A stretch of 64,000 nt of DNA from JBBREP01 sp963716525 (GCA_963716525.1 OY970315.1:3348001-3412000); one strand, 5' to 3'; numbered from the stretch's first letter, positions 51,138-60,994 are shown. Translations and numbers: made by a program. Notes: generated from the letters alone by a model not told the origin.

Positions 51138-51608
51138 ATGACCGTGTGCGGCCGTTGCGGCCACACGAACGAGGAGCGGGCGAACTACTGCTCGAGCTGT
51201 GGCGCGCCGCTCACCGCTCCCGACGACGACACCACGCTGACCCTCGCCGCGATCAACGCGGTCGACGAGTCCGACGATCTCGCCCAGTACCTCGCCGACC
51301 TGCCGGCGGGTGTCGGGCTGCTGGTGGTGCGCGGCGGCCCCACGGCGGGGAGCTCGTTCCGCCTCGACGGCGACGAGACGACGGTCGGGCGTCACCCGGC
51401 GTCGGACATCTTCCTCGACGACATCACCGTGTCACGCCGTCATGTCACGATCAATCGTGACCGCTCCGTGTACACGCTGCGCGACGTCGGTTCGCTGAAC
51501 GGCACCTACGTGAACCGCGAACGGTGCGACGCCGCGACGCTGCAGCACGGCGACGAGATCCAGATCGGCCGCTACCGGCTCACGTTCGTGGAACGGGTCG
51601 AGTCATGA
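51138..51608 (+). CDS. garA: GarA-like FHA regulator with N-terminal zinc ribbon
   Basis: 156 residues. Zinc ribbon (CGRCGHTNEERANYCSSCG, residues 4-22), a Thr-rich segment DDDTTLTLAAINA (candidate kinase site), and a C-terminal FHA domain: TTVGRHPASDIFLDD, VSRRHVTINRD, DVGSLNGTYVNRE. GarA/OdhI proteins bind and inhibit 2-oxoglutarate-metabolising enzymes and are switched by Ser/Thr-kinase phosphorylation near the N terminus. The FHA part closely follows mycobacterial GarA, and the gene neighbours (gcvH before, MerR after) are the same, but the zinc ribbon replaces the mycobacterial N-terminal extension. Leaderless ATG 51138. Confidence 0.87.
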   Translation: MTVCGRCGHTNEERANYCSSCGAPLTAPDDDTTLTLAAINAVDESDDLAQYLADLPAGVGLLVVRGGPTAGSSFRLDGDETTVGRHPASDIFLDDITVSRRHVTINRDRSVYTLRDVGSLNGTYVNRERCDAATLQHGDEIQIGRYRLTFVERVES

Positions 51609-52387
51609 GCGATCACCTCGCGATCGGTGACGTGCTGCAGGAGTTGCGCAGCGAGTTCGACGACATCACGATCAGCAAGATCCGATTCCTCGAGAGTCAG
51701 GGACTCATCGCCCCGGAGCGCACGCCGTCGGGCTACCGCAAGTTTGCACCGGCCGACGTCGAGCGCCTGCGCTGGATCCTCGCTCAGCAGCGGGATCATT
51801 TTCTGCCGCTGAAGGTGATCAAGGACCGCCTCGACGAGCTCGACGAGGCCCAGCTGAGCCTCGACGACCTCGACGAGGTCCGGCGGCCGGCCCAGAAGGC
51901 CGCGGTGGAGAAGTTCTTCGAGACGGCGCGCTCGGGCGGCGGCATCGAGGAGTCGGGTGCGGGCGCCGGCTCCACCGGGTTCCCGCCCGGGATGCTCGCG
52001 GACGCCACCGGTGTGAGCATGACGCGTGCCGAGCTCGCGGCCGCAGCCGATCTCGACGACGCGCAGCTCGCCGAGCTGGAGTCCTACGGTCTCGTGGAGC
52101 CGATCGACGCGACCGCCGAGCGGCCGTTGTTCGACGAGGGCGCGCTCGCGGTCGCGCAGGCTTCGGCGCGGTTCCTGCAGTTCGGCATCGAGCCGCGCCA
52201 TCTGCGCATGTACAGGACGTTCACGGAGCGGGAGCTGAACCTGTTCGATTCGGTGGTGCAACCGATGCGCCGGCCGAACCGGCCGGAAGCGGCCGAGCGC
52301 GCCGACGCCACGGTGGCCGAGCTCGTGCAGCTGGGTCAGCGACTGCGCTCCGGTCTGCTCCACCAGTCCGGGCCGCGACGCGGCTGA
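51605..52387 (+). CDS. MerR-family regulator (Rv1828-like)
   Basis: 260 residues. N-terminal MerR winged helix: AIGDVLQELRSEFDDITISK, IRFLESQGLIAPERTPSGYR, LRWILAQQRDHFLPLKVIKD. A Glu/Asp-rich linker and Gly/Ser segment are followed by a C-terminal helical effector-like domain (LFDEGALAVAQASARFLQFG, YRTFTERELNLFDSVV). The ATG overlaps the garA stop (ATGA). Mycobacterial Rv1828 occupies the same slot. Ligand unknown. Confidence 0.85.
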   Translation: MSDHLAIGDVLQELRSEFDDITISKIRFLESQGLIAPERTPSGYRKFAPADVERLRWILAQQRDHFLPLKVIKDRLDELDEAQLSLDDLDEVRRPAQKAAVEKFFETARSGGGIEESGAGAGSTGFPPGMLADATGVSMTRAELAAAADLDDAQLAELESYGLVEPIDATAERPLFDEGALAVAQASARFLQFGIEPRHLRMYRTFTERELNLFDSVVQPMRRPNRPEAAERADATVAELVQLGQRLRSGLLHQSGPRRG

Positions 52388-52956
52388 TGCCGCTGCGCAC
52401 CGTCCTCGATGCGGACGGTTTGCACGACGCAGTCGTGCGGATGGCGACCGCGATCGAGCGCGACCATCCCGACGGCGTGCTCCTCGTGGGAGTGCTGAAG
52501 GGCGGGCTGCTCCTGCTCGCCGACCTCGCGCGCGCGATCCGGTCGATACCTGTCGACGTCGAGCTCATGGCGATCTCGCGCTACCGCTCGGGAGGGGGGC
52601 GCGTCGCCATCGTGCTCGACCTCGCGGTCGACATCCGCGGCCGCGACGTGGTCATCGTCGACGACATCATCGACACGGGGCTGACGATCGCGTACCTCCG
52701 CGCCCAGCTCCTCGCTCGGGGACCACGATCGGTGTCGCTGTGCGCGCTCGTCGATCGCACGAGCGGGCGGCTCGTGCCCGAACCGGTGCGATACCGCGGC
52801 GTCGAGGTGGCCGGCGAGTACCTCCTCGGCTACGGCCTGCATCACCGGGAGCGATACCGGAACGTGAACCGGGTCGTCGTGGCTGATCGCGGCGCGCTCG
52901 CACGGGATCCGGACCTGTATCGCGCCGAGCTCTACGGGTCCCAGGCGGGCGGCTGA
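52387..52956 (+). CDS. Hypoxanthine phosphoribosyltransferase-like protein
   Basis: 189 residues. PPi loop VLLVGVLKGGLLLLADLARA, flexible-loop region ELMAISRYRSGGGRVAIVLD, PRPP loop VVIVDDIIDTGLTIAYLRAQ and late VVADRGALARDPDLYRAEL match the HPRT branch of type I phosphoribosyltransferases, which make IMP/GMP from free bases. The ATG overlaps the MerR stop (TGATG). This gene is an addition relative to the mycobacterial Rv1828-Rv1829 order, placing purine salvage in the regulator operon. Confidence 0.83.
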   Translation: MPLRTVLDADGLHDAVVRMATAIERDHPDGVLLVGVLKGGLLLLADLARAIRSIPVDVELMAISRYRSGGGRVAIVLDLAVDIRGRDVVIVDDIIDTGLTIAYLRAQLLARGPRSVSLCALVDRTSGRLVPEPVRYRGVEVAGEYLLGYGLHHRERYRNVNRVVVADRGALARDPDLYRAELYGSQAGG

Positions 52957-53007
52957 GCGGCGGCATCACGCCGGTTTCGGGCGGGCGCACGGTGGTACCT
53001 TCGGACC

Positions 53008-53502
53008 GTGATCCGCATGCAGCTGCTCGGGGTGCGGGTGGAGATCCCGTCGAACCAGCCGATCGTGCTGCTGCGCGAGGCCGAGGGCGAGCGGTCGCTG
53101 CCGATCTTCATCGGTAACCCCGAGGCCACCGCGATCGTGCACGCCATGCAGGGGATCGACCCCCCGCGCCCGATGACCCACGATCTGCTGAAGCGCGTGC
53201 TCGACGACCAGCGGGTGGTCGTGCGCCGCATCGATATCACCGACCTGCAGGACCGCACGTTCTTCGCCGAGGTGGAGCTCGACCGGGACGGCACGGTGTC
53301 CCGGATCGATGCCCGCCCCTCCGATGCCATCGCCCTGGCCGTGCGCTTCGGCGCCGACACGGTGCCGATCTTCGCCGACGAGTCGGTGATGGCCGAGGCC
53401 GGCGTGGTGATCAACGAGCAGGATCCGGAGCACTCCGCAGAGGAGCAGGTGGAGCAGTTCCGCAGCTTCCTCGAGCAGGTATCACCCGAAGATTTCGCCT
53501 GA
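53008..53502 (+). CDS. DUF151 / BFN-domain protein (bifunctional nuclease family)
   Basis: 164 residues. Family segments: MQLLGVRVEIPSNQPIVLLR, RSLPIFIGNPEATAIVHAMQ, MTHDLLKRVLDDQRVVVRRI, SRIDARPSDAIALAVRFGAD, followed by an acidic C terminus. Plant and bacterial members have RNase/DNase activity; here it corresponds to Rv1829. GTG 53008 is supported by TACCTT (52996-53001) six bases upstream, so it can be expressed as a leaderless mRNA separately from the MerR-HPRT genes. Confidence 0.88.
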   Translation: MIRMQLLGVRVEIPSNQPIVLLREAEGERSLPIFIGNPEATAIVHAMQGIDPPRPMTHDLLKRVLDDQRVVVRRIDITDLQDRTFFAEVELDRDGTVSRIDARPSDAIALAVRFGADTVPIFADESVMAEAGVVINEQDPEHSAEEQVEQFRSFLEQVSPEDFA

Positions 53503-53622
53503 ACGCGTCCGCGTGCTCCGCGGGCCACGCGCCCGCCGTCACCAGGATGTTCTCCGGCTGCTGTCCGCTTTGATCACGTTGAGAGTTGCGGGCCAACTCT
53601 TACCCTCGACCATTGCTGGACG

Positions 53623-53652
53623 TTGACGGGGGTCTCGCCCTCGTGCTTAGGT
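53623..53652 (+). promoter_or_regulatory. Candidate sigma-70-type promoter for the second merR gene
   Basis: -35 TTGACG (53623-53628), 18-bp spacer, -10 TTAGGT (53647-53652) preceded by TG. The predicted start falls at about 53659, inside the palindrome at 53659-53674. Confidence 0.5.
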
Positions 53653-53658
53653 GCACAT

Positions 53659-53674
53659 CCACGTAACTACGTGG
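53659..53674. promoter_or_regulatory. Perfect inverted repeat CCACGTA-AC-TACGTGG
   Basis: Seven-base arms with a 2-bp spacer, at the predicted transcription start of the merR gene and 37 bp before its first ATG. Candidate operator for this or the neighbouring MerR protein. Confidence 0.5.
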
Positions 53675-53710
53675 CTGTGATCCTCGGCGTGAGCCACGGA
53701 GGCCCAGAAC

Positions 53711-54342
<632 letters not shown>

Positions 54343-54346
<4 letters not shown>

Positions 54347-54798
54347 CCGAGACCACCGAACCCACCGAAGCACTTCCACACACGCAGGTGCGCTTCGCGC
54401 ACAACTCCGAGCGGCAGCTCGCCAAGCTGCTCGACTTCTACGGAATCGAGTGGCAGTACGAGCCGCGCTCGTTCACGCTGCAGACGAACCGGGACGGCAC
54501 GCCGGCGCAGGCGTTCACCCCCGACTTCTACCTTCCCGCGTACGACGTCTACGTCGAGATCACGACGCTCAACCAGAAGCTCGTCACGAAGAAGAACAAG
54601 AAGGCCCGCCGGCTCGTGGAGCAGTATCCGGGCACGCGCATCAAGGTGCTGTACCAGCGCGACTACATGGACCTGCTCGTGAAGTACGGGCTCGAACCGC
54701 CCTCGCAACATCGCGGTGACCGCGACGACGTGTTCGGGCGTTCGGCGGTGGGTCCGGTGAAGAGCGCCCTCGTGTTCGATCATCCGGCATCGGCGTGA
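54343..54798 (+). CDS. Conserved hypothetical, PD-(D/E)XK nuclease-like
   Basis: 151 residues, soluble. VRFAHNSERQLAKLLDFYGI is followed by WQYEPRSFTL and AFTPDFYLPAYDVYVEITTL, which matches the PD-x(n)-ExT/K core of restriction-like nucleases, then a basic helix KLVTKKNKKARRLVEQYPGT and strand RIKVLYQRDYMDLL. The usual Lys of ExK is Thr here, so catalysis is uncertain. Start GTG 54343 overlaps the merR stop; the stop overlaps the gcvT GTG. Function unknown; the coupling to MerR and GcvT is striking. Confidence 0.7.
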
Positions 54799-55890
54799 AG
54801 CCCGGCATGCGCACCAGCCCGCTCCACGCCGAGCACGTCGCGCTCGGGCGCACGCCTCACGGAGTTCGGCGGCTGGGAGATGCCGATCCAGTACCGCGGC
54901 GTGCTCGAGGAGCATCGGGCGTGTCGGGCCGACGCCGCGGTGTTCGACGTGTCGCACCTCGGCTCGGTGGTCGTCCACGGCGACGGCGCGCTCGACGCGC
55001 TGCAGCGCACGTTCACGAACGACCTCACGCGCATCGGTCCCGGCCGCGCGCAGTACACGAACCTGCTCGATCCTGCGGACGCGCACGTGGTCGACGACGT
55101 GATCGTGTGGTGGACGACCGACGACGAGTTCGTGGTGATGCCCAACGCGTCGAACACCGACCGTCTCGTCACCGCGTTGCAGGAGGAGGGCACACCGGGC
55201 TGCCGCGACATCACCGGCACCCGTGCGGTGCTCGCGGTGCAGGGTCCGCACGCTCGCAAGCGGCTCGCCGCGGTGGCGCCGGACATGGCCGCAGTGCCGC
55301 GCTTCGCGGTGCGTGGGGTGCGCTGGCGCGGCTACGACTGCCTCTCGGCCGGCACCGGCTACACCGGCGAGGACGGCGTGGAGATCCACGTGCCCGCCGA
55401 GGGCGCGGTCGACCTGTGGCGCGCCCTCCTCGAAGCGGGCGCCGCGCCGGCCGGCCTCGGCGCCCGTGACACGTTGCGGCTCGAAGCCGGGCTGCCGTTG
55501 CACGGCCACGAGCTCGGTCCGGGGATCACGCCGCTGCAAGCCCGCCTCGGTTGGGCGGTCGGGTGGGACAAGGGTCCGTTCCGGGGTCGCGAGCCGCTCG
55601 CACAGGAGCGGTCGCGCGGCGTGACCCGGCGGCTCGCCGGGCTCACCGTCGACGGTCGGCGCCCGCCCCGTGAGGGCTACACCGTGCGCACCGGCGGTCA
55701 GGACGGGCGCGTCGCCGGCGTCGTGACGAGCGGCAACTTCTCGCCGACGCTCGGCCACGGCATCGCGCTCGCGTTCGTGGCGACCGACGTCGACGACGCG
55801 GCGCCGCTCGCGGTGGAGATGCGCGGTGAGCTCGTGCCGGCTCGGCGCACGCCGCTGCCGTTCGTGCGCGCGGGCGAGCACGCGGCCTGA
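54795..55890 (+). CDS. gcvT: Aminomethyltransferase (glycine cleavage T protein), frameshifted
   Basis: About 365 residues. Transfers the aminomethyl carbon from GcvH to tetrahydrofolate. N-terminal MRTSPLHAEHVALG reads in one frame and LTEFGGWEMPIQYRGVLEEH onward in another; one extra G at about 54853 (CTCGGGCGCACG) explains it. VFDVSHLGSVVVHGDGALDA, RAVLAVQGPHARKRL, CLSAGTGYTGEDGVEIHV, RDTLRLEAGLPLHGHELGPG and VTSGNFSPTLGHGIALAFV are classic GcvT. Starts at GTG 54795 in the preceding stop or ATG 54807. Convergent with the Wzy-like gene. Confidence 0.92.
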
Positions 55891-55902
55891 CGGCCGCCCG
55901 CG

Positions 55903-57309
55903 TCAGCTCGCGGTCGCGGCCGTCACCGATCGCGCTGCGACGATGACCGGCTCGGGGCTCGCCGCGGCGACATCGGCTTCGAGCGCGGCCGCGTCGGCGC
56001 TGCGCTGGGCCCGGCTGATGACCGTGACCCATGCGATGATCGCGAAGAGCCAGATCGCGGCGTCGTTGGCCTGCACGGCCATGAACTCGGCCGTCATCGA
56101 GTTGACGAGCAGACCTACGAACAGCGGCACGAGGAGGAACGACTCGCGATAACCGACGCTGCCGCGTGGGTAGCGGAAGAGGCGCCACAGGATGACGCCG
56201 ATCACCGCGAGGAATGCGGCCATGCCGATCCCGCCCTGGTCGACGAGCACGTTGACGAAGGCGTTGTGGCCACCGCCGAGGCCGACCGAGTCGAGGAAGA
56301 TGCCTCGAGAGGCGCCGAGCCCGTATCCGGTGAGCGGGCGGCGGAGGTAGTCGGAGATCGCGACGCTCCACAGGTTGGTGCGGTCGTTCAGTGTGGCGAG
56401 CTGCTGGGCGGAGTTCCCGCGCTCGAGGTAGGCGAGGATGATCGGGCCGACGCCGAGGACTGCCACGGCCGCAGACAGCAGGCCGAGCGCGCACGCGGAG
56501 ACCTTCGTGCGCGTCGGTGTGTGGAACAACACCACGAACGCGAGCGCCACCATGCCGGCTGCGATGCTGCCGCGCGTCTTCGTGAGCACGAGCGCGAGGC
56601 CGATCCATCCGCACACCGCGCCGTATGCCCACCGCGGCCAGAAGTTGAGCACGTCGCGCAACGGCGCGGCCTTGTAGTACGCCGCCGCGATCACCATGCC
56701 GCACATGACGTAGACACCCGCGGGCACCGGGTGCACGTACATCCAGTGGAAGCGGCCCGCGACGAGGTGATTGAGCGGACCGTGCCACACATAGCCGAGC
56801 GCGACCGAACCCGCAACGAGGATCATGTAGCCGTGGGCGAGGCGGTGCATGTGCGCGATGGTGGCGCGCGACGCGATCGTCTGCGCCAGGATCGCGACGA
56901 TCACGAACTGGCCGGCCCGCACGATGCCGAGCTTCGGATACACGGAGTAGAAGGCCGAGAGGAAGACGATCGACGTCCAGGCCCACATGCTGAAGAGAAG
57001 GTTGTCGGTGCGGCCCCAGCGCGGCGCCCTGTCGTACTTGTAGACGATGTAGAGCAGGACGGCCCCGTACACCGCGAGCTCGATGAGCACCTGCACGTCG
57101 ATACTGCCGCCGAGCGCCTGCGATGCCGCGCGCCGGCGCCACTTGAAGTCGCTCGCCACCATCATCGGCAGGATCATGCAGGGCACCCACCACCGGTCGA
57201 ACCAGGCCCGCCGGCCACCGATGATGATGGGCGCTTCGTCGGTGGCGACGACCGCGTGGTGGATCGTGCCTCCGCCGCCACGGGTGGGGGGAGCGGTGGT
57301 GGCGGTCAT
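55903..57309 (-). CDS. O-antigen ligase/Wzy-like polysaccharide polymerase
   Basis: 468 residues with about 11 membrane helices. The large periplasmic-type loop and the Wzy_C motif ATLNDRTNLWSVAISDYLRR, PLTGYGLGASRGIFLDS, GLGGGHNAFVNVLVDQGGIG (about residues 320-370) mark the O-antigen ligase/polymerase superfamily. It would link polyprenyl-bound repeat units made by the adjacent glycosyltransferases. The ATG overlaps the end of the upstream glycosyltransferase (ATGA), and it is last in the five-gene minus-strand operon. Confidence 0.83.
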   Translation of the reverse strand: MTATTAPPTRGGGGTIHHAVVATDEAPIIIGGRRAWFDRWWVPCMILPMMVASDFKWRRRAASQALGGSIDVQVLIELAVYGAVLLYIVYKYDRAPRWGRTDNLLFSMWAWTSIVFLSAFYSVYPKLGIVRAGQFVIVAILAQTIASRATIAHMHRLAHGYMILVAGSVALGYVWHGPLNHLVAGRFHWMYVHPVPAGVYVMCGMVIAAAYYKAAPLRDVLNFWPRWAYGAVCGWIGLALVLTKTRGSIAAGMVALAFVVLFHTPTRTKVSACALGLLSAAVAVLGVGPIILAYLERGNSAQQLATLNDRTNLWSVAISDYLRRPLTGYGLGASRGIFLDSVGLGGGHNAFVNVLVDQGGIGMAAFLAVIGVILWRLFRYPRGSVGYRESFLLVPLFVGLLVNSMTAEFMAVQANDAAIWLFAIIAWVTVISRAQRSADAAALEADVAAASPEPVIVAARSVTAATAS

Positions 57310-58511
57310 GCCGCGCGCCCCGCGCCGCGGCCGGCTGGTGCGCCGACCAGTGCTGTGAGCTCGCGCGCCACACCCTGCGCGAAGCGCTCGCGGCTGAACG
57401 TCGACTCGACGTGCCGGCGGCCGGCGATGCCCATCTCGCGGCGCCGGGCGGGGTCGTCGTCGAGTGCCGCGAGCGCGCGGTAGAGCGCGCCGGCGTCACC
57501 CGGCGGGACGATCACGCCGGTGGTGCCGTCGACGACCACTTCGGAGGCGCCCCCCGGGCCGGTCGCGACGACCGGCACCATCATGCTCTGCGCTTCGAGA
57601 CACACGAGCGAGAACTCCTCGGGTACGACAGAGGGAACCACCGCCACGTCGGCGTCGGCGTACTGCGTCTGGAGGTCGTCGACGAAGCCGTGCCAGAGGA
57701 CGGCCCCGTGGAGGTCGTGTTGCGCCACGAACTGCTCGAGCTCGTGGTGCAGGGGTCGATGCTCGGCAAGCGTATCGCCGAAGAGGTGCACCAACCAGTC
57801 GCGGCCGTCACCGTGCGCGCGAGCGAGTGCCTCGAGGAGCACCATCTGCCCCTTCTTGGGGTGGATGCGGGCGACACAGCTGATGCGGAAGCGGGGTCCC
57901 GAATCGGGAGGGGGCGCCGGCGGCGCGGCGGGGGCAGGGGGCAGGTCGAGGCCGTTGTGGACGACCACGGTCCGGTCGGCCAGCCGGCCACGGACGGTGG
58001 TGACCCAGTCGGCTGTGTAGCGGGAGTTGCAGATGACCCGCTGGGTGCAGCCGTCGAGCGCGGCGAGGACCACACGCGGGAACCATGTGGGCGACGTGGG
58101 GCACTCGTGCACGTGGACCGCATGGGGCACGCGCCCCGACGGGCTGTGGAGGCGGCGGGCGAGCACCGGACCGAGGCCCGCGGCGAGGGTGTTCGAGTAG
58201 AGGACCGAGATCGGCTCGCGCTCGTGGAGCTCGCGCACCGTCCGCGAGGCCCGGCGCAGGCGGCCGAGCCAGGGCAGGAACCCACGTGGTGTGAGGTGGC
58301 GGCGGCGCAGGGCGTAGTCGGGGAGGCGCAACACCCGCGCGCCGAGGCCCTGCATGACCTCGATGCCCGGTCCGCCGGCCGGGACCAGCACGGTGACCGA
58401 GAAGCGCTCGAGGAGTTCGGGCAGCGCCGCGTGCAGGCACTTGTCGGCGCCGTACAGCTCGGCACTGTGCGCGATCACGCAGAGGTGAGGAGCGCTCACG
58501 CCAGCGACCAT
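57306..58511 (-). CDS. GT4-family glycosyltransferase
   Basis: 401 residues, GT-B fold. N-terminal LCVIAHSAELYGADKCLHAA, ALDGCTQRVICNSRYTADWV; donor-site segments SCVARIHPKKGQMVLLEALA, VLWHGFVDDLQTQYADADVA, VVPSVVPEEFSLVCLEAQSM and VVATGPGGASEVVVDGTTGV (E-x7-E region). Cytoplasmic or peripheral. Its sugar is unknown. It overlaps its upstream neighbour by 16 bp and the downstream polymerase by 4 bp. Confidence 0.88.
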   Translation of the reverse strand: MVAGVSAPHLCVIAHSAELYGADKCLHAALPELLERFSVTVLVPAGGPGIEVMQGLGARVLRLPDYALRRRHLTPRGFLPWLGRLRRASRTVRELHEREPISVLYSNTLAAGLGPVLARRLHSPSGRVPHAVHVHECPTSPTWFPRVVLAALDGCTQRVICNSRYTADWVTTVRGRLADRTVVVHNGLDLPPAPAAPPAPPPDSGPRFRISCVARIHPKKGQMVLLEALARAHGDGRDWLVHLFGDTLAEHRPLHHELEQFVAQHDLHGAVLWHGFVDDLQTQYADADVAVVPSVVPEEFSLVCLEAQSMMVPVVATGPGGASEVVVDGTTGVIVPPGDAGALYRALAALDDDPARRREMGIAGRRHVESTFSRERFAQGVARELTALVGAPAGRGAGRAA

Positions 58512-59659
58512 CGCGTCGGGACCACCACCGGCCCACGCGACGGTGACACCGCGGCCGAGATGAGCAGCTCCTCATAGCCGTCGACGACCGCGGCGACGCT
58601 GTAGCGCGCCGCGGCGCGGGCCTGCGCGTCGTAGCGCACCTGCTGTGCCGCGCCCTCGGACTCGGCGAGCACTTCACCGAGCGCGCCAGCGAGGCTGTCG
58701 AGCGTGAAATAACGGCCGGCACCGCCGAGCGTCTCGCGGTTGAACGGGGTGTCGAGCGCCGAGACGTACGCGCCAGCGTGCATCGCCTCCACGAGCGACG
58801 GATTCATGCCGCCCACCGAATGGCCGTGCAGGTAAGAGCGCGCCGCGCCGAGCAGCTGGAAGAACTCGGACCGGTCGTCGACATGGCCGAGCACGTGGAT
58901 TCGATCGTCGTGTGCGGCGATGTCGTTCAGGTGGGCTGCGACCGGCGAGTCGTAGTTCGCGGCGCCGAGCACGAGCAGCGGCAGCGGCAAGCTGCTGCGC
59001 GCGTAGGCCTCGGCGATCGTGTCGACGTTGTTCTCGGGGTTGAGGCGCGCGCCGACGATGAAGTAGCCATTGGGAGCGACGCCGACCTGTTCGAGCACGC
59101 CGGTGTCGCGGCGCAGGTCGAGCGCGGGCACGCAGTAGGGGATGACCGTCGACTGCGCGTGGAACTCGTCGCGATACACGTCGGCCATCGCCTCGCAGTC
59201 GGACACGAGGGCAGTGGCGCAGTGACCGGCCACACGGGCCGAACCCTTGAAGAACGTGCGGCCCGCGGCGCCCCACTTGCCGCGCAGCCACTCCTGGCCG
59301 TCGGTGTTGAGCACGACCGGCCGGTTCGTGAAGCGGTGGAACGCGGAGAACGGTGCGTTGGCGACGTTGACCGCGAACACCACGTCGTGGCGTTCGGCGC
59401 GGGCCCGTAGCGAGGCGACGAGGCCGTGGCTCAGCGTGTTCCACTGCTTGCCGGGGATGGCGGGGAGCAGCACGCGGCGCACTCCGAGGTAGTCGCCGGT
59501 GCCGTCGGTCTCGCCGCGGCGGCAGTACATCGTGACCCGATGGCCGCGCGCGACGAGCTCGGGGAGCAGCGTGGTGAGGAACGTCTCGTAGCCGCTGTAG
59601 GTGGACGGTATCGAGCGCGCGCCGAACACGCCGATGTCGAGCGATTGCAGACCGCTCAT
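58496..59659 (-). CDS. Glycosyltransferase with DUF1972 (rhamnosyltransferase-like)
   Basis: 387 residues. The N terminus LDIGVFGARSIPSTYSGYET, RVTMYCRRGETDGTGDYLGV matches DUF1972/rhamnosyltransferase-type enzymes (G-x-R-G-I-P-x-x-Y-G-G-F-E-T pattern, here varied). Later segments PNGYFIVGARLNPENNVDTI, LGAARSYLHGHSVGGMNPSL and EAMHAGAYVSALDTPFNRET form the donor site. Start ATG 59659 overlaps the end of the flippase gene (4 bp). Confidence 0.86.
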   Translation of the reverse strand: MSGLQSLDIGVFGARSIPSTYSGYETFLTTLLPELVARGHRVTMYCRRGETDGTGDYLGVRRVLLPAIPGKQWNTLSHGLVASLRARAERHDVVFAVNVANAPFSAFHRFTNRPVVLNTDGQEWLRGKWGAAGRTFFKGSARVAGHCATALVSDCEAMADVYRDEFHAQSTVIPYCVPALDLRRDTGVLEQVGVAPNGYFIVGARLNPENNVDTIAEAYARSSLPLPLLVLGAANYDSPVAAHLNDIAAHDDRIHVLGHVDDRSEFFQLLGAARSYLHGHSVGGMNPSLVEAMHAGAYVSALDTPFNRETLGGAGRYFTLDSLAGALGEVLAESEGAAQQVRYDAQARAAARYSVAAVVDGYEELLISAAVSPSRGPVVVPTRWSLA

Positions 59660-60978
59660 CGCGAGTCCGCCGTGACGAGCGCGGGCGTCGGTGCGCGCGG
59701 CGGGGGCTCGGGATCGCGCGGTCGATCCTTGGGAGGATTCGTGCGGATCGCGAGGACCGCGAGTGCCAGCGTCCCGAGGAGCATGCCGGCCGCGAGGGCC
59801 CACGGCGCGAGGTCGGGGTTGTAGCGCACGAACACTGCGGCGAGCGTGAGTCCGAACGTCGCGTCGACCGCGCGTACCCAGAAGATGCTCCGTGCCTTCT
59901 TGCGGGCGATGAGGAGGTTCGCGACCGGCTGGCCGGCCGCGAACATGATCGCGACGGCCATCCAACCGATGATCGCGAGTGTCGACACGACGGCGTGGTG
60001 CCCGAGGAGGTGACCCGCGATCAATGGCTTCCAGAACAGCACGGCGACGCAGTAGCCGATGATGGGAACGACGAGCAGGCCCGTCATGACCGGCAGGGGT
60101 ACCGCGCGGGTGCGCTTGCGCTCCTCTTCGGTGTACATCGGCAGCAGCAGCGATGCGACGCCCGACACGTAGGTCATCGCGGGTTGCGCGAACAGCCGCG
60201 CACCCTCGAGGTTGCCGAGGATGGTCTTGCTGGTGATGACCACGATGACCACGCGCACGACGTAGAGCGAGGCGGGACGGATTCCCATCTGCGCCGAGCG
60301 CCAGGCCGCGAAGCGGGACAGCTCGGCGAGCTCGCGGCGGCCCGGCTTGGCCGGGATGAGCTCGTAGTGGGGGAGCTGCAGGAACGAGGCCATCACCGAC
60401 AGCGTGCAGCCGATCGCCATCGCGCCGACCACGAGGGTGACCGAGTAGGAGCCGACGATCTGGCGCAGGAACACGAGCCCGACGAAGGCGCCGGCTGCGT
60501 AGATCACGTCGTTGAGCACGAGCTGCCAGAACTCGAAACGGGCCATGTAGAGACGCCGGCCCGTCTCCTCGAAGACCCACAACATGACCATCACGCCGAA
60601 CAGCAGCGCTCCGCCCGGCGTCTGTACGCCGACCGCGAGCAGCCCGCCGATGAGCAGCGCGGCGGCGCCGAAGGCCACGAGCGAGGCGCTCAGGCCGCGC
60701 CGCAAGCGGGGGTCGAAGCGGTCGAGCACCGTCAGCGAGTCGCCGACCCACGCGGTCTCCATCGCCGTCATCAGCGCGAGTGCGTTGATGAGGATGGCGT
60801 AGACGCCGAGCGCGGCCGATCCGAGCTGGTGCCGGACGAGCACCATGAGCACGAGGCTCGTGATCGCGACGACCGCCTGGTCGACGATCGCGCCAGCCGC
60901 GTGACTCCCGAGCTTGGATCGGCTGCCCGCGCGCGTCGTGCTCGGGGGCGCGTCCGGGACCGCCGTGGCCGTGCTCAT
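59656..60978 (-). CDS. Wzx-like polysaccharide flippase
   Basis: 440 residues, about 12 membrane helices, MOP superfamily. Begins with a Thr/Pro-rich cytoplasmic tail, then LGSHAAGAIVDQAVVAITSL, HQLGSAALGVYAILINALAL, TILGNLEGARLFAQPAMTYV. It would flip lipid-linked repeat units for the Wzy-like polymerase. Translationally coupled to the next glycosyltransferase (ATGA); 16 bp after the Wzz/kinase-like gene. Confidence 0.8.
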   Translation of the reverse strand: MSTATAVPDAPPSTTRAGSRSKLGSHAAGAIVDQAVVAITSLVLMVLVRHQLGSAALGVYAILINALALMTAMETAWVGDSLTVLDRFDPRLRRGLSASLVAFGAAALLIGGLLAVGVQTPGGALLFGVMVMLWVFEETGRRLYMARFEFWQLVLNDVIYAAGAFVGLVFLRQIVGSYSVTLVVGAMAIGCTLSVMASFLQLPHYELIPAKPGRRELAELSRFAAWRSAQMGIRPASLYVVRVVIVVITSKTILGNLEGARLFAQPAMTYVSGVASLLLPMYTEEERKRTRAVPLPVMTGLLVVPIIGYCVAVLFWKPLIAGHLLGHHAVVSTLAIIGWMAVAIMFAAGQPVANLLIARKKARSIFWVRAVDATFGLTLAAVFVRYNPDLAPWALAAGMLLGTLALAVLAIRTNPPKDRPRDPEPPPRAPTPALVTADSR

Positions 60979-60994
60979 GGGCGATTAGGCCACG

